From: Herbiconiux sp.
GTDB taxonomy: Bacteria > Actinomycetota > Actinomycetes > Actinomycetales > Microbacteriaceae
Direction: 5' to 3'
Length of the DNA stretch: 51,030 nt
NCBI RefSeq assembly: GCF_023264895.1
Contig: NZ_JAHFUY010000029.1
Coordinates: forward strand, 1 to 51,030
Part shown: positions 38,419-47,771 of the stretch, piece after piece
How positions within the stretch are numbered: the first letter of the stretch is position 1
How the letters are laid out: the number at the start of each line of letters is the position of its first letter
Notes under the pieces: generated by a model
Seen by the model: the letters and a program-made list of their open reading frames with translations, nothing else
Database searches by the model: none
Told to the model about the DNA's origin: nothing
Translations under genes and position numbers: made by a program

Positions 38419-39635
38419 GAGGCGGGGGCCGGTGCGGGGGCGGTTGTCGCGTGGGTGACCGCCGGTGTCTCGGCGGTGGGTGCCGGGGTCTCGGTGGTGG
38501 GTGCCGGGAGGCGGCGGATGCCCTCGAGGAGGTCGCGCTCGGAGGCGGCGACGCAGAGGCGGACCCAGCCCTCGCCCATGCGGCCGAACGCGCTGCCCGG
38601 GGCGACCGCGACGCGCTGCTGCAGCAGGAAGCGCTCGGCCCAGCCGGCGACGTCGCCGTCGGTGGCGTGGGAGACGTCGACCCAGAGGTAGAACGCGCCG
38701 GTGGGCTCGAGGTAGCGGATGCCTAGCTCGTCGAGCAGGGCGGTGGCCGCGGCGAGATTGGCGCGGTAGTGGGCGGCGGCATCCTCGACGTGGTCCTGCG
38801 GACCGGTGAGGGCCGCCGCGACCGCGCGCTGCGCGGGGGTGTTGATGCAGCTGACCGTCGCCTCCTGCACCGACCGGAGAAGGGGCGCGAAGCCGGGCGG
38901 GGTGAGCAGCCAGCCGACGCGGGCACCTGTGAGCGCGTAGGTCTTGGAGGCGCTGAAGGCGGTGAGCACGCGCTCGTCGTCGCCGAGGCTCGCGAGGCTG
39001 ATGTGCGGCTGGTCGTAGCTGAAGCGCTCGTAGACCTCGTCGCTCAGCACCCAGAGGTCGTGCCGGCGGGCGAAGGCGAGGAGGGCCTCGAGGGTGTCGC
39101 GGTCGAAGACGGCGCCGAGGGGGTTCGAGGGCGAGTTCACGACGAGCAGACGTGTGCGGTCGGTCACGAGGCGCTCGAGCTCGTCGAGGTCGGGGGTGAA
39201 GGCGGCTTCGGGGCGGAGCGGGTAGGGCACCGGGGTCGCGGATGCCAGGTGGGCGTTCATGCCGAACGTCGTGTAGCCGGGGTCGGGCACGAGCACCTCG
39301 TCGCCCGGGTCGAGGAGGATCGAGAACGCGAGCGACAGCGCCTGCGTGGCGCCGTTCGTGACCCAGACGCGTTCGGTGTCGGTGCGGATGCCGTTGCGTT
39401 CGGCGACCGTGCGGACGATCGCCTCGCGGAGTTCGAGGATGCCGCCGTTGGGGGTGTAGCCGGTGTCGTCGGCGAGCCAGGCATCGGAGGCCCGGCGGAG
39501 GATGGCCGGGTCGACCGCGACGTCCGGCTCGCCGATGGCCAGGTAGATGACGTCGTCGAGGGCGTGGGCGAGCTCGAAGATGCGGCGGATGCCGGAGGGC
39601 GGGACCGAGTCGGTGTGGGAGGCGAGACGGGGCAT
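38415..39635 (-). CDS. Class I/II PLP-dependent aminotransferase
   Basis: 406 residues. Fold-type I aminotransferase: [48 protein letters not shown] and the PLP lysine in [15 protein letters not shown]. The substrate amino acid is not deducible. The last 30 residues form a low-complexity Pro/Thr/Ala tail (repeats of P-T-x-E-T-P-A). Start ATG 39635. Translationally coupled to the PanE-like gene downstream. Confidence 0.9.
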   Translation of the reverse strand: MPRLASHTDSVPPSGIRRIFELAHALDDVIYLAIGEPDVAVDPAILRRASDAWLADDTGYTPNGGILELREAIVRTVAERNGIRTDTERVWVTNGATQALSLAFSILLDPGDEVLVPDPGYTTFGMNAHLASATPVPYPLRPEAAFTPDLDELERLVTDRTRLLVVNSPSNPLGAVFDRDTLEALLAFARRHDLWVLSDEVYERFSYDQPHISLASLGDDERVLTAFSASKTYALTGARVGWLLTPPGFAPLLRSVQEATVSCINTPAQRAVAAALTGPQDHVEDAAAHYRANLAAATALLDELGIRYLEPTGAFYLWVDVSHATDGDVAGWAERFLLQQRVAVAPGSAFGRMGEGWVRLCVAASERDLLEGIRRLPAPTTETPAPTAETPAVTHATTAPAPAPAS

Positions 39636-39716
39636 GTGTTCACGGTAGTCGTTGCGGCGGGGCGTCCCGGCGGGGCGTTTCGGTGGGGCGTTTCGGCGTG
39701 CGCGGAGGCGGTAGGA

Positions 39717-39745
39717 TTGTTCCGTCGCTCAGGAACTGGTAATGT
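39717..39745 (+). promoter_or_regulatory. Promoter of rpsT
   Basis: -35 TTGTTC (39717-39722) and -10 TAATGT (39740-39745) with a 17-base spacer, followed by a leader of about 115 bases before the GTG at 39870. The leader could carry S20 autoregulation; no specific site was recognised. Nothing else is seen in the 39636-39869 gap. Confidence 0.55.
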
Positions 39746-39869
39746 TGCCTGTTGGCTTACGCATCCACGCGATTCAGTTGGGTGCGAACAGCGAGTGGCT
39801 CCTTCCGCGGCTCGGCCGCAGCGGAGCATCGCACCGCATTCATCCGAACAGATACAGAGGGTTATTTCC

Positions 39870-40130
39870 GTGGCAAACATCAAGTCGCAGATCAAGCGCA
39901 TCGGCACCAACAAGAAGGCTCAGGAGCGCAACAAGGCGGTCAAGAGCGAGCTCAAGACCGCGATCCGCGCCACGCGCGAGGCCGTCGTCGCCGGAGACAA
40001 GGACAAGGCTCAGACCTCGCTCCTCATCGCCGCGAAGAAGCTCGACAAGGCCGCCTCGAAGGGCGTCATCCACAAGAACCAGGCCGCGAACCGCAAGTCG
40101 GCCATCGCGAAGCAGGTCGCCGCGATCTGA
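39870..40130 (+). CDS. rpsT: 30S ribosomal protein S20
   Basis: Primary 16S rRNA-binding small-subunit protein. 86 residues, helical and basic ([10 protein letters not shown] start, ending K-Q-V-A-A-I), a normal length. Start GTG 39870; a CAGAGGG stretch lies about 12 bases before it. Divergent from the aminotransferase and convergent with holA. In actinobacteria rpsT commonly lies by holA and lepA; here three genes intervene on the lepA side. A rho-independent terminator follows at once. Confidence 0.97.
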   Translation: MANIKSQIKRIGTNKKAQERNKAVKSELKTAIRATREAVVAGDKDKAQTSLLIAAKKLDKAASKGVIHKNQAANRKSAIAKQVAAI

Positions 40131-40144
40131 TCGCGTGCACCTCG

Positions 40145-40174
40145 AAAGGGCTCCGCTTCGGCGGGGCCCTTTTT
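40145..40174 (+). terminator. Rho-independent terminator of rpsT
   Basis: AAAGGGCTCCGC, TTCG tetraloop, GCGGGGCCC then TTTTT: 12-base stem with one G-T-type mismatch and a clear T tract, 14 bases after the rpsT stop. Confidence 0.92.
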
Positions 40175-40238
40175 CTGTGCCCGGCGGGTCCCCCTGCCCC
40201 CCTGCCCCCCCCTGCCAGCGGCAGGACCGCCCGGTCCG

Positions 40239-40321
40239 ACTTGACAGTAGGTGCGCGAATGGCCGCCGACTTGGCACATCTTGTGTCAAGTCGACGGGTT
40301 TAGGCGCAGGAAGTGTCAAGT
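40239..40321 (+). repeat. 83-bp palindromic intergenic repeat, copy 2
   Basis: Arms 40239-40278 and 40282-40321 around a TCT loop. It is the same element as 37309-37391 in opposite orientation, with 7 substitutions and no indels over 83 bases. It begins and ends with ACTTGACAGT-like sequence. Confidence 0.85.
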
Positions 40322-40351
40322 CGGCGGGTTTAGGCGCAGGAAGTGTCAAGT
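40292..40351. repeat. 30-bp tandem repeat at the end of the 83-bp element
   Basis: Units 40292-40321 and 40322-40351 differ at one base. The first is the terminal 30 bases of the 83-bp repeat; the second is an added partial copy, as from slippage or unequal exchange. Confidence 0.85.
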
Positions 40352-40411
40352 CGGTGGCGAGTGCCGGCGCGCACCACCCGGCCTCAGCGCGTAGGGCGTC
40401 CGAGTGCCCGT

Positions 40412-40468
40412 CGAGACGTCACTTTTCACGCATCCGGCGGCGTTTTGGTGTGGGAAGTGACGGTTCGG
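40412..40468. repeat. Degenerate palindrome related to 21892-21949
   Basis: CGAGACGTCACTTTTCACG on the left and, on the right, a related GTGTGGGAAGTGACGG stretch; arms pair at about 15 of 20 positions. Both arms clearly resemble the perfect 21-base inverted repeat between rnj and ftsK. Confidence 0.6.
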
Positions 40469-43400
40469 CGGCGCGCGGGGTGGGTGGGGGCCGGGCTAGA
40501 GGGTGCCTCGGGAGGAGATGACGCTGATCATGCGCTCGAGGGCGAAGACCGGGTCGCGGCCCGCGCCCTTGACGCTCTCGTCGGTCTCGGCGAGCACCTG
40601 GATGCTCCGGCCGAGACCCTCTCCCGTCCAGCCCGAGAGGTCGCGGCGGGCGCGGTCGACCTGCCAGGGCGCCATGCCGAGCTGACCCGCCAGCTGGCCG
40701 GAGCCGCCGCGCGTGCCGAGCACCTTCGCCATGGTGCGGAGCTTCATGGCGAACGCCGCCACGATCGGCACGGGGTCGGCTCCGGATGCGAGTGCGTGCC
40801 GGAGCAGTGCCAGCGCGTCGCCGTAGCTCCCGCCGATGGCGGAGTCGGCGACCGCGAACGCGTTCGTCTCGACGCGGCCCGCGTAGTAGCGCTCGACCGT
40901 GACCTCGGTGATCTCCTCGCTCGCATCCGAGATGAGCTGCGTGCAGGCGGAGGAGAGCTCCGCGAGGTCGTCGCTGAACGCCGAGACGAGCGCACGGATG
41001 GCCCCGGGCGAGACCCGTTTGCCCGCGGTCCGGAACTCCGCCGAGGCGAACTCGTACTTGTCGGAGTCGCGCTTGAGCTCGGTGCACACGACCTCTTCGG
41101 CCACGCCGGCCGCCGCAAGGACCGCCTCGAGCATCTTCTTGCCGCGCACGCCGCCGCCGTGCCGGAGCACCACATAGGTGTCGTCGGCCGGGAGCGCCAA
41201 GTACGAGATGACGTCCTCGATGAGCGCGTCGGTGCACTTCTCGGCCGAGGCGACGCGGATCATCCGCGGCTCCCCGAAGAGCGAGGGGCTCGCGAGCGAG
41301 AGCAGCTCGCCCGGTGCGTACGACGCGGCGTCGATGTCGCTGATCTCGAGGCTCGGATCCTCCGCCTTCAGCAGGTCGCGGAGCTGGCGGATGGCGCGCT
41401 CGGCGAGGAACGACTCGGTTCCGCTCACCAGCACGACGGGAGCGGGGCGGATCTGGTTCCACTCGAGCTGAGGGATGGCCACCTTGGCGGACGGCTTGGT
41501 TCCCGCCTTCGCGGTCGACCTGCCTCGCGCGACCGCCATGCGTTCTCCTTGCCCGATCCGACCGACCCACTCGTACCGGATGCGACGGCGCCGGTGGGGT
41601 GCACCGTGACGGCTCGCAGACCGGTCGACGCCGATCTCTCGGCTCGCCCTCAAGCCTAGCCGCCACCGCCGACACGGGAGCCGCCACCGGCTCCGCCCTC
41701 TCGGTCCAAGCGGTGATGCGGGCCGCGGTGCCCGAGAGCACGATCAGGCCGGCCGTGTCGGTGCGGAGCACCTCGGTCCCCGTCGTGGCGAGGAGGGACA
41801 GGATGCTCGGGGTGGGGTGACCGTAGCTGTTGTCGGCGCCGACCGACACGATGCCGACACGGGCGGAGAGCTCGCGGTAGAGGGCGTCGCTCTGGTCGGC
41901 GCTGCCGTGGTGGGCGACCTTCACGACGTCGACGGGACCGAGGGAAGCGGACGACGCCATCGCGCTCTGCGCCTGCTCCCCCAGGTCGCCGAGGAAGAGC
42001 ATCCGGAGCGGACCCGTGAAGAGCACGATGACGCTCGCATCGTTTCCGACGAGCGGCACAGCCCGGGTCGTGGGGGCCGGGGGCCAGAGGATGTCGAGGC
42101 GGTAGGCACCGAGGCTGCCCGTGAGCCCGCGGGAGGCCGGGACGATCTCGGCGCCGCCCGCGCGGAGCTCCGCGAGCAGGCGTTCGTCGGTCCAGCCGTC
42201 GGTGGGGCCCACGAGTGCGCGGTCGACACGGCCGAGAACCGCCTCGAGCCCGCCGACGTGGTCGAGGTCGTAGTGGGTGAGCACGAGGAGGTCGAGACGA
42301 TCGATGCCCAGGCTGTCGAGACAGGCCGTGAGCGGCTCGGGATCGGGGCCCACATCGACGAGGGCGGTGAGGCCCGCGTTCCGCACGAGCACGGCGTCGC
42401 CCTGGCCGATGTCGCACGCGGCGAGCTGCCAGTCGGCAGGAACGGCACTCGAACGGCCGATCACGCCTCCGGCGAGGGAACCCGCGACCACCGCCCCGCA
42501 CAGGAGCATCGCGGCCGCCGCCCCGAGGGCCACACGAGGATTCCGGCGTCTTCGATGGAGCGCGACCGCGAGGAGGACGAGCATCAGCACGGCTCCGAGC
42601 GCAGCGGTGAGGCTGTCAGGGAGCTCGACGGCCGCGAACGGCAGTGCGGCGAAGAAGCGGGCGACGGCTCCGATCCAGGCCGAGGGCAGCCACGGGAGCC
42701 ACGCGGCGACCTCAGCGAGGCCCGGCGCGACCACGGCCAGCACGCAGACGATCAGCCCGAGCACGCTCACGGCGGCGGCAGCGGGCTCGGCGAGGAGGTT
42801 TGCGGGCACGGTGTACGGGGTGAGCTGGGGCGCGAGGAGGAACAGGATCGGCTGGCAGGCGAGCTGGGCGGCCACCGGAACGGCGATCGCGACGGCGAGT
42901 GCGGACGGGACGCGCTTCGAGACCAGGCTCGCGAGGGGGCGGGTGAGCAGGAGCAGACCGGCCGTGGCGAGCACCGAGAGCGCGAAGCCCGCGCTCCGGC
43001 CGAGCCAGGGGTCGAGGGCGAGGAGCACGACGACGGAGAGGCAGAGCGGTGGGATGCCGGCGGCGGGCCGGCCGAGGGCCAGCGCGATGAGCACGATCGC
43101 AGCCATCGTGGCGGCACGGAGCACGCTCGGTTCGGGCGTGACGAGCACCACGAACAGCAGGAGCACCCCGACCGAGACCGCGACGCGCACTCGACGCCGG
43201 AGGCCGATGGCACCTCCGACGAGCATCACGGCCGCGACGACGATGGCGCAGTTCGCTCCGGAGACGGCGGTGAGGTGGGTGAGGCCCGTGACGGTCATGG
43301 CGTCGCGGAGCTCGTCGGTCACGTGCGTGTCGTCGCCGATCGCGAGCCCCGTGAGCAGGTCGGCGCCGTCGCCCGGGAGTCCGGCGGTGGCGTCGCGGAA

Positions 43401-44144
43401 GGCGTCGCGCATGCCGCCGGCCCAGGCAATGGGGCCGGGCGGGTCGGCGAGATGCGTCAGGTCTGCGTGCGCGAAGAACAGGAACTCTCGGGATTCCCCC
43501 GGCGGAAGCGACGTGAGCGTGCCCCGGGCGCTCACCCGGGTGCCGATCTGAAGCCGAGCGGATGCCTGCGGCTCGACGGTCGCGAAGACGAGGGTGGGTG
43601 AGCGGGACGCCACCGCGCGCCCGCCGAACTCGAAGCGCTCGAGGGAGGCCTCGACCATCACCCGTGCGGTCGTGTCGTGAACCGCGGTATCGCCCCGCGC
43701 TGCTCCGAAGCCGGGGGCATCGGTCTCGTCGACCGTGCCGGTGATGGTCAGCACGGCGGCGCCCACGCGTGGGCCCTGCAGATCGAGGGCCTCCGGGTGG
43801 CGGAGGTGCCCGAGTGCGAACAACGACGTGCAGACGAGGGCCGCGGCAGCGACGGACAGGGCGAGCGCCGGGAGCATGGCCCTCCGCAGGGAGGCCGCTC
43901 CGCCCTCCCGCGCCAGACAGACGAGTGCCAACGCGAGAGCGAGAGCCCACGCGATGACGGCTGCGGCTGCCGTGAGGTCAGGGAGGCCGACGAAGACGAG
44001 AGCGCTGAGCCAGGCCGCCACAGCGGGGCCCGCCAGCCGCAGATCCGTCGGCGCGTGACGCCGCGATGTGCTGGCGGTGGGTGCTGGCGTGGCCGCGGAA
44101 GCGGAAGCGGAAGCGGACACGGAAGCGGAGGTGGAGGCATGCAC
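40419..44144 (-). CDS. comEC: ComEC/Rec2-type DNA uptake protein; frame has no stop of its own
   Basis: Membrane channel family for single-stranded DNA import. From GTG 44144: an Ala/Ser repeat N-terminus, a DUF4131-like region, a Competence domain with about ten helices (LTHLTAVSGANCAIV, L-R-A-A-T-M-A), and a C-terminal metallo-beta-lactamase domain (LTHYDLDHVGGL, VKVAHHGSADQS). Recognisable protein ends near 41690 (ITAWTERAEP, about 820 residues). No stop follows in this frame until 40419, so the frame runs through all of holA in another phase and gives an Arg-rich tail unlike ComEC. Stops sit one frame away at 41656-41658 and 41650-41652. I give the whole open frame; the functional gene probably ends near 41656. 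Confidence 0.8.
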   Translation of the reverse strand: MHASTSASVSASASASAATPAPTASTSRRHAPTDLRLAGPAVAAWLSALVFVGLPDLTAAAAVIAWALALALALVCLAREGGAASLRRAMLPALALSVAAAALVCTSLFALGHLRHPEALDLQGPRVGAAVLTITGTVDETDAPGFGAARGDTAVHDTTARVMVEASLERFEFGGRAVASRSPTLVFATVEPQASARLQIGTRVSARGTLTSLPPGESREFLFFAHADLTHLADPPGPIAWAGGMRDAFRDATAGLPGDGADLLTGLAIGDDTHVTDELRDAMTVTGLTHLTAVSGANCAIVVAAVMLVGGAIGLRRRVRVAVSVGVLLLFVVLVTPEPSVLRAATMAAIVLIALALGRPAAGIPPLCLSVVVLLALDPWLGRSAGFALSVLATAGLLLLTRPLASLVSKRVPSALAVAIAVPVAAQLACQPILFLLAPQLTPYTVPANLLAEPAAAAVSVLGLIVCVLAVVAPGLAEVAAWLPWLPSAWIGAVARFFAALPFAAVELPDSLTAALGAVLMLVLLAVALHRRRRNPRVALGAAAAMLLCGAVVAGSLAGGVIGRSSAVPADWQLAACDIGQGDAVLVRNAGLTALVDVGPDPEPLTACLDSLGIDRLDLLVLTHYDLDHVGGLEAVLGRVDRALVGPTDGWTDERLLAELRAGGAEIVPASRGLTGSLGAYRLDILWPPAPTTRAVPLVGNDASVIVLFTGPLRMLFLGDLGEQAQSAMASSASLGPVDVVKVAHHGSADQSDALYRELSARVGIVSVGADNSYGHPTPSILSLLATTGTEVLRTDTAGLIVLSGTAARITAWTERAEPVAAPVSAVAARLEGEPRDRRRPVCEPSRCTPPAPSHPVRVGRSDRARRTHGGRARQVDREGGNQAVRQGGHPSARVEPDPPRSRRAGERNRVVPRRARHPPAPRPAEGGGSEPRDQRHRRRVVRTGRAALAREPLALRGAADDPRRLGREVHRRAHRGRHLVLGAPGRRHLCGAPARRRRARQEDARGGPCGGRRGRRGRVHRAQARLRQVRVRLGGVPDRGQTGLARGHPCARLGVQRRPRGALLRLHAAHLGCERGDHRGHGRALLRGPRRDERVRGRRLRHRRELRRRAGTAPARTRIRSRPRADRGGVRHEAPHHGEGARHARRLRPAGGSARHGALAGRPRPPRPLGLDGRGSRPEHPGARRDRRERQGRGPRPGLRPRAHDQRHLLPRHPLARPPPTPRAAEPSLPTPKRRRMREK
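40496..41539 (-). CDS. holA: DNA polymerase III delta subunit
   Basis: Clamp-loader wrench that opens the beta clamp. 347 residues from ATG 41539, with AAGGAG 5 bases before. N-terminal AAA+-like domain (PAPVVLVSGTESFLAERA; no active P-loop, as usual for delta), lid and C-terminal collar (KLRTMAKVLG, then FALERMISVISSR end). Downstream of comEC in the usual comEA-comEC-holA order. Codon phase and conservation show this frame is the real one over 40496-41539, not the overlapping comEC frame. Confidence 0.95.
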   Translation of the reverse strand: MAVARGRSTAKAGTKPSAKVAIPQLEWNQIRPAPVVLVSGTESFLAERAIRQLRDLLKAEDPSLEISDIDAASYAPGELLSLASPSLFGEPRMIRVASAEKCTDALIEDVISYLALPADDTYVVLRHGGGVRGKKMLEAVLAAAGVAEEVVCTELKRDSDKYEFASAEFRTAGKRVSPGAIRALVSAFSDDLAELSSACTQLISDASEEITEVTVERYYAGRVETNAFAVADSAIGGSYGDALALLRHALASGADPVPIVAAFAMKLRTMAKVLGTRGGSGQLAGQLGMAPWQVDRARRDLSGWTGEGLGRSIQVLAETDESVKGAGRDPVFALERMISVISSRGTL

Positions 44145-44182
44145 AACGCGTCGGGCGGTCTCGGGTGCGCGGACGGTCGGCG

Positions 44183-45094
44183 TCAGACGGTGACGAGGGG
44201 GCGGAGGGACTCGAAGGTCTTGTCGCCGATGCCGGTGATCTGGAGGAGGTCGTCGACGGAGGCGAAGGGGCCGTTCTCGTCACGCCAGGCGATGATGCGG
44301 GCGGCCATCGCCGGACCGATGCGCGGCAGCGTGTCGAGGTCGAGTGCCGTGGCCGAGTTGAGGTTGATGAGGGCGCCGGGCGATCCACCGGCCGCGCCCG
44401 ACGGAGCGCCGGGAGTGCCCGAGGATGGAGAGCCAGCACCCGCAGGGGCCGGCGGCGCCTCCCCCACCGCGAGCACGCGCAACTGCTCGCCGTCGATGAG
44501 CGGTCGTGCCAGGTTGAGCGATGCCTGCTCCGCCCCCTCGGCGAATCCACCCGCCATCGCCACCGCGTCGACCGCGCGGGAGCCCTCGGCGAGCTCGTAG
44601 ACACCCGGCCGCAGCACCGAACCGAGGACGTGCACCAGGATCGCGGCGCGAGACTCCCCCACCGCCGCGTCTCCGCCAGGGTCAGGAGGGGCGGGTGTAG
44701 GTCCCGTCGGCGAAGGAGAGACGGCCGATCCACCACCGGTGGAACCGGACCCCACGGCGCCGGATTCGCCCTCCCCGAACACCGTGGTCGCCCCGACGGG
44801 CGAGAGCGCCGTGACGAGCACCGACGCCACCAGCGCCACCACCACGAGCACGAGCGCGGCTCCGATCGTCACGCGGACGCGCGCCGATGGACCGCGCTCC
44901 ACGGCGTCTTCGACCGCGTCATCGACCGCGACCGGCCGGTGCACGCCGCCCGCGATCCCGCGTAGCGGCTCGGCTGCGGGTTCCCGCCGATGGTCCCCGA
45001 CCGCCGCCCGCTGACCCTCTACCGCGACGCGGTCGCCGACGAGGCCGACACCGTCACCCGCTGCGACCCCGGGCCGCGCTCTTGAATCCGACAT
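44183..45094 (-). CDS. comEA: ComEA family DNA-binding protein
   Basis: Membrane-anchored DNA receptor of the ComE system. 303 residues: about 70 N-terminal cytoplasmic residues, one membrane helix (about 75-97, with LVLVVVALVASVLVTAL), a Ser/Gly/Pro linker, an SLBB domain (about 150-205, VHVLGSVLRPGVYELAEGSR), a second linker and a C-terminal helix-hairpin-helix domain (INLNSATALDLDTLPRIGPA, ITGIGDKTFE). Start ATG 45094. Upstream of comEC with 38 bases between. Natural transformation is not implied in actinobacteria. Confidence 0.9.
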   Translation of the reverse strand: MSDSRARPGVAAGDGVGLVGDRVAVEGQRAAVGDHRREPAAEPLRGIAGGVHRPVAVDDAVEDAVERGPSARVRVTIGAALVLVVVALVASVLVTALSPVGATTVFGEGESGAVGSGSTGGGSAVSPSPTGPTPAPPDPGGDAAVGESRAAILVHVLGSVLRPGVYELAEGSRAVDAVAMAGGFAEGAEQASLNLARPLIDGEQLRVLAVGEAPPAPAGAGSPSSGTPGAPSGAAGGSPGALINLNSATALDLDTLPRIGPAMAARIIAWRDENGPFASVDDLLQITGIGDKTFESLRPLVTV

Positions 45095-45182
45095 GCCGTC
45101 AGAGTAGGAGCGCCCGCCCGGCCCGCCCCGCGCATCCGCTGTTCTGTGGATGGGGCGGGACGGACCGCGTGCTGTGCAGGAG

Positions 45183-47771
45183 TCAGGAAGCGGGCTTGGT
45201 GACGAAGTTCACGAGCCGCGGTGCGCGTGCCACCACGGTCACCACCTCGCGATCGCCGATCGAGCGCTTCACCGAGGCGAGCTCGCGGGCCGTGGCCTCG
45301 AGCGTCGCGCCGTCGATCTTGGGCGACACCTCGATGCGGTCGCGCACCTTGCCGTCGACCTGCACCACGGCGGTGACGGTCTCCTCGGTGAGCAGCGACG
45401 AGTCGGCCCCGCGCCATCCGTAGTTCGCGATGGAGGGCTCGTAGCCGAGCCGCTCCCACATGTCCTCCGCCGTGTAGGGCGCGAACAGCGACAGCCCGAG
45501 CGCCACCGTCTCGACGGCCTCGCGCACGGCGGGGTCGCCACCGCCCGGGCCCGAGTCGATGGCCTTCCGCACGGCGTTGACGAGCTCCATGAGCCGCGCC
45601 ACCACCACGTTGAACTTGAACGCCTCGATCAGCCCGGGAGCCTCCGCGAGGAAGCGGTGCGTCACGCGCCGCAGCGCCCGGTCGCCGTCACGCCAGTTGA
45701 CCGTCGGCGCCGAGGTGACGTCGCCGACGAGTCGCCAGGCACGCGCGAGGAACTTCGCCGACCCGGCGGGCGACACGTCGGCCCAGTCGATGTCGTCCTC
45801 CGGCGGGCCCGCGAACGCCATCGTGAGGCGCACCGCATCCACACCGTGCTCATCGAGCTGGTCGGAGAGCTTGACGATGTTGCCCTTCGACTTCGACATC
45901 GCCGAGCCCTCCATGAGCACCATGCCCTGGTTCAGCAGCGCGCTGAACGGCTCGGTGAAGGAGACGTAGCCGAGGTCGAACAGCACCTTCGTGATGAAGC
46001 GCGCATAGAGCAGGTGCAGGATGGCGTGCGTCACGCCGCCCACGTACTGGTCGACCGGCGCCCACTTGTCGACCTCGCGCGGGTCGAAGGCCTTCGTGTC
46101 GTCCTGCGGCGAGAGGAACCGCAGGAAGTACCACGAGCTGTCGACGAAGGTGTCCATCGTGTCGGCGTCGCGGAGAGCCGGCGAGCCGTCGACCGGGTTG
46201 GGCACGTTCACCCAGTCCTCGGCACCGCCGAGCGGCGACGTGCCCTTCGGCGTGAGGTTGAGACCCTCGGTGGGAGGCAGCAGCACGGGCAGCTGGTCCT
46301 CGGGCACCGGATGCTCGGAGCCGTCGGCGCCGTGGATGATCGGGATCGGCGTGCCCCAGTAGCGCTGGCGCGAGATGAGCCAGTCGCGGAGGCGGTAGTT
46401 CTTCGCCGGGCGGCCGGTGCCGGCCTGCTCGAGGATCTCGATGATCTTGCGGATCGCGTTCGACTTCGACAGGCCGTCCAGCGGGCCAGAGTTGATCAGG
46501 CGGCCCTCCCCGGCGAGCGCGATGCCCGTGGTGCCGGGGTTCAGGTCTTCGAGCTCGGGCAGGTCGTCGGGGTCGAGCACGGGGATGACACCCGTGACCG
46601 GTGCCAGCGTGTCGACCACGACGCGAACCGGCAGGCCGAAGGCGCGCGCGAAGTCGAGGTCGCGCTGGTCGTGCGCGGGCACGGCCATGACCGCGCCGTG
46701 GCCGTAATCGGCCAGCACGTAGTCGGCGGCCCAGATCGGCAGACGCTCCCCGTTGACCGGGTTGATCGCGTAGCGCTCGAGGAAGATGCCCGTCTTCGGC
46801 CGGTCGGTGGCCTGGCGCTCGGTCTCGGACGACTTCTGCACATCGGCGAGGTAGGTCTTGAAGCGCTCGCGCACCTCTTCAGATGCGCCGTTCGCCACGA
46901 GTTCCTGAGCGAGATCGGAGTCGGGGGCGACCACCATGAACGTCGCGCCGTAGAGGGTGTCGGGGCGCGTGGTGAAGACGGTGACCGGCTCCGAGCGGCC
47001 CTCGATGGCGAAGTCGACGTCGGCGCCGATGGAGCGGCCGATCCAGTTGCGCTGCATCGCGATGACCTTCGAGGGCCAGGTGCCCTCGAGCTGCTTGAGG
47101 TCGTCGAGCAGCCGGTCGGCGTAGTCGGTGATGCGGAAGTACCACTGCGTGAGCTTCTTCTTCACCACGACGGCGCCCGAGCGCTCGGAGGTGCCGTCCG
47201 GCAGCACCTGCTCGTTGGCGAGCACGGTCTGGTCCACCGGGTCCCAGTTGACCCAGCTGGCCTTGCGGTACACCAGGCCCTTCTCGTACATCTTGAGGAA
47301 CAGCCACTGGTTCCACTTGTAGTACTCGGGGTCGGAGGTGTGCAGCACGCGGTCCCAGTCGAAGCTGGTGGCGTAGCGCTTCATGCTCGTGCGCTGCTGC
47401 TCGATGTTGTCGTAGGTCCACTGCCGCGGGTCGAGGCCGCGCTTGATGGCGGCGTTCTCGGCGGGCAGGCCGAACGAGTCCCAGCCGATCGGGTGCAGCA
47501 CGTTGAAGCCCTGTTGGCGCCAGTAGCGCGCGATCACGTCGCCGAGCGCGTAGGCCTCGGCGTGGCCCATGTGCAGGTCGCCGGAGGGGTAGGGGAACAT
47601 GTCGAGCACGTACTTGCGGGGGCGCTTGTCGCCCTCGAGGTCGGTGCGGTAGGGCTTCAGCTCCTCCCAGAGGGGCTGCCACTTGCTCTGGATGCTCGCG
47701 AAGTCGTAGCGCTCAGCGCCCTCGGAGTCGTCGTGCGACGATGCGGGGACGGGTGTGTTCTCGGTGACCAC
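45183..47771 (-). CDS. leuS: Leucyl-tRNA synthetase
   Basis: Class Ia synthetase. 862 residues: HIGH-type motif G-D-L-H-M-G-H (residues about 64-70), CP1 editing domain with [18 protein letters not shown]-type A-M-S-K-S-K-G-N, anticodon-binding and C-terminal domains. Start GTG 47771. Length is normal for bacterial LeuS. The 107-base gap to pabB has no T-box signature and no convincing promoter. A 906-residue reading frame on the other strand is a shadow. Confidence 0.98.
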   Translation of the reverse strand: MVTENTPVPASSHDDSEGAERYDFASIQSKWQPLWEELKPYRTDLEGDKRPRKYVLDMFPYPSGDLHMGHAEAYALGDVIARYWRQQGFNVLHPIGWDSFGLPAENAAIKRGLDPRQWTYDNIEQQRTSMKRYATSFDWDRVLHTSDPEYYKWNQWLFLKMYEKGLVYRKASWVNWDPVDQTVLANEQVLPDGTSERSGAVVVKKKLTQWYFRITDYADRLLDDLKQLEGTWPSKVIAMQRNWIGRSIGADVDFAIEGRSEPVTVFTTRPDTLYGATFMVVAPDSDLAQELVANGASEEVRERFKTYLADVQKSSETERQATDRPKTGIFLERYAINPVNGERLPIWAADYVLADYGHGAVMAVPAHDQRDLDFARAFGLPVRVVVDTLAPVTGVIPVLDPDDLPELEDLNPGTTGIALAGEGRLINSGPLDGLSKSNAIRKIIEILEQAGTGRPAKNYRLRDWLISRQRYWGTPIPIIHGADGSEHPVPEDQLPVLLPPTEGLNLTPKGTSPLGGAEDWVNVPNPVDGSPALRDADTMDTFVDSSWYFLRFLSPQDDTKAFDPREVDKWAPVDQYVGGVTHAILHLLYARFITKVLFDLGYVSFTEPFSALLNQGMVLMEGSAMSKSKGNIVKLSDQLDEHGVDAVRLTMAFAGPPEDDIDWADVSPAGSAKFLARAWRLVGDVTSAPTVNWRDGDRALRRVTHRFLAEAPGLIEAFKFNVVVARLMELVNAVRKAIDSGPGGGDPAVREAVETVALGLSLFAPYTAEDMWERLGYEPSIANYGWRGADSSLLTEETVTAVVQVDGKVRDRIEVSPKIDGATLEATARELASVKRSIGDREVVTVVARAPRLVNFVTKPAS

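Larger units (their letters stand above)
40131..40495. other. 365-base rpsT-holA intergenic region rich in repeats
   Basis: No gene. Holds, in order, the rpsT terminator (40145-40174), a C-rich stretch (40190-40212), 83-bp repeat copy 2 (40239-40321), a 30-base tandem extension (to 40351) and a degenerate palindrome (40412-40468). The stop of the open comEC frame (40419) also lies here. Confidence 0.8.

Noticed and set aside
37309-40321. An insertion sequence or composite transposon
   Set aside because: No transposase, no terminal target duplication visible, and the enclosed genes include essential rpsT. Repeats are described without claiming mobility.
40419-41655. A real C-terminal extension of ComEC of about 400 residues
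   Set aside because: The sequence is Arg-rich, matches no ComEC region and lies out of phase over a clearly coding holA, so I treat it as read-through of a lost stop.
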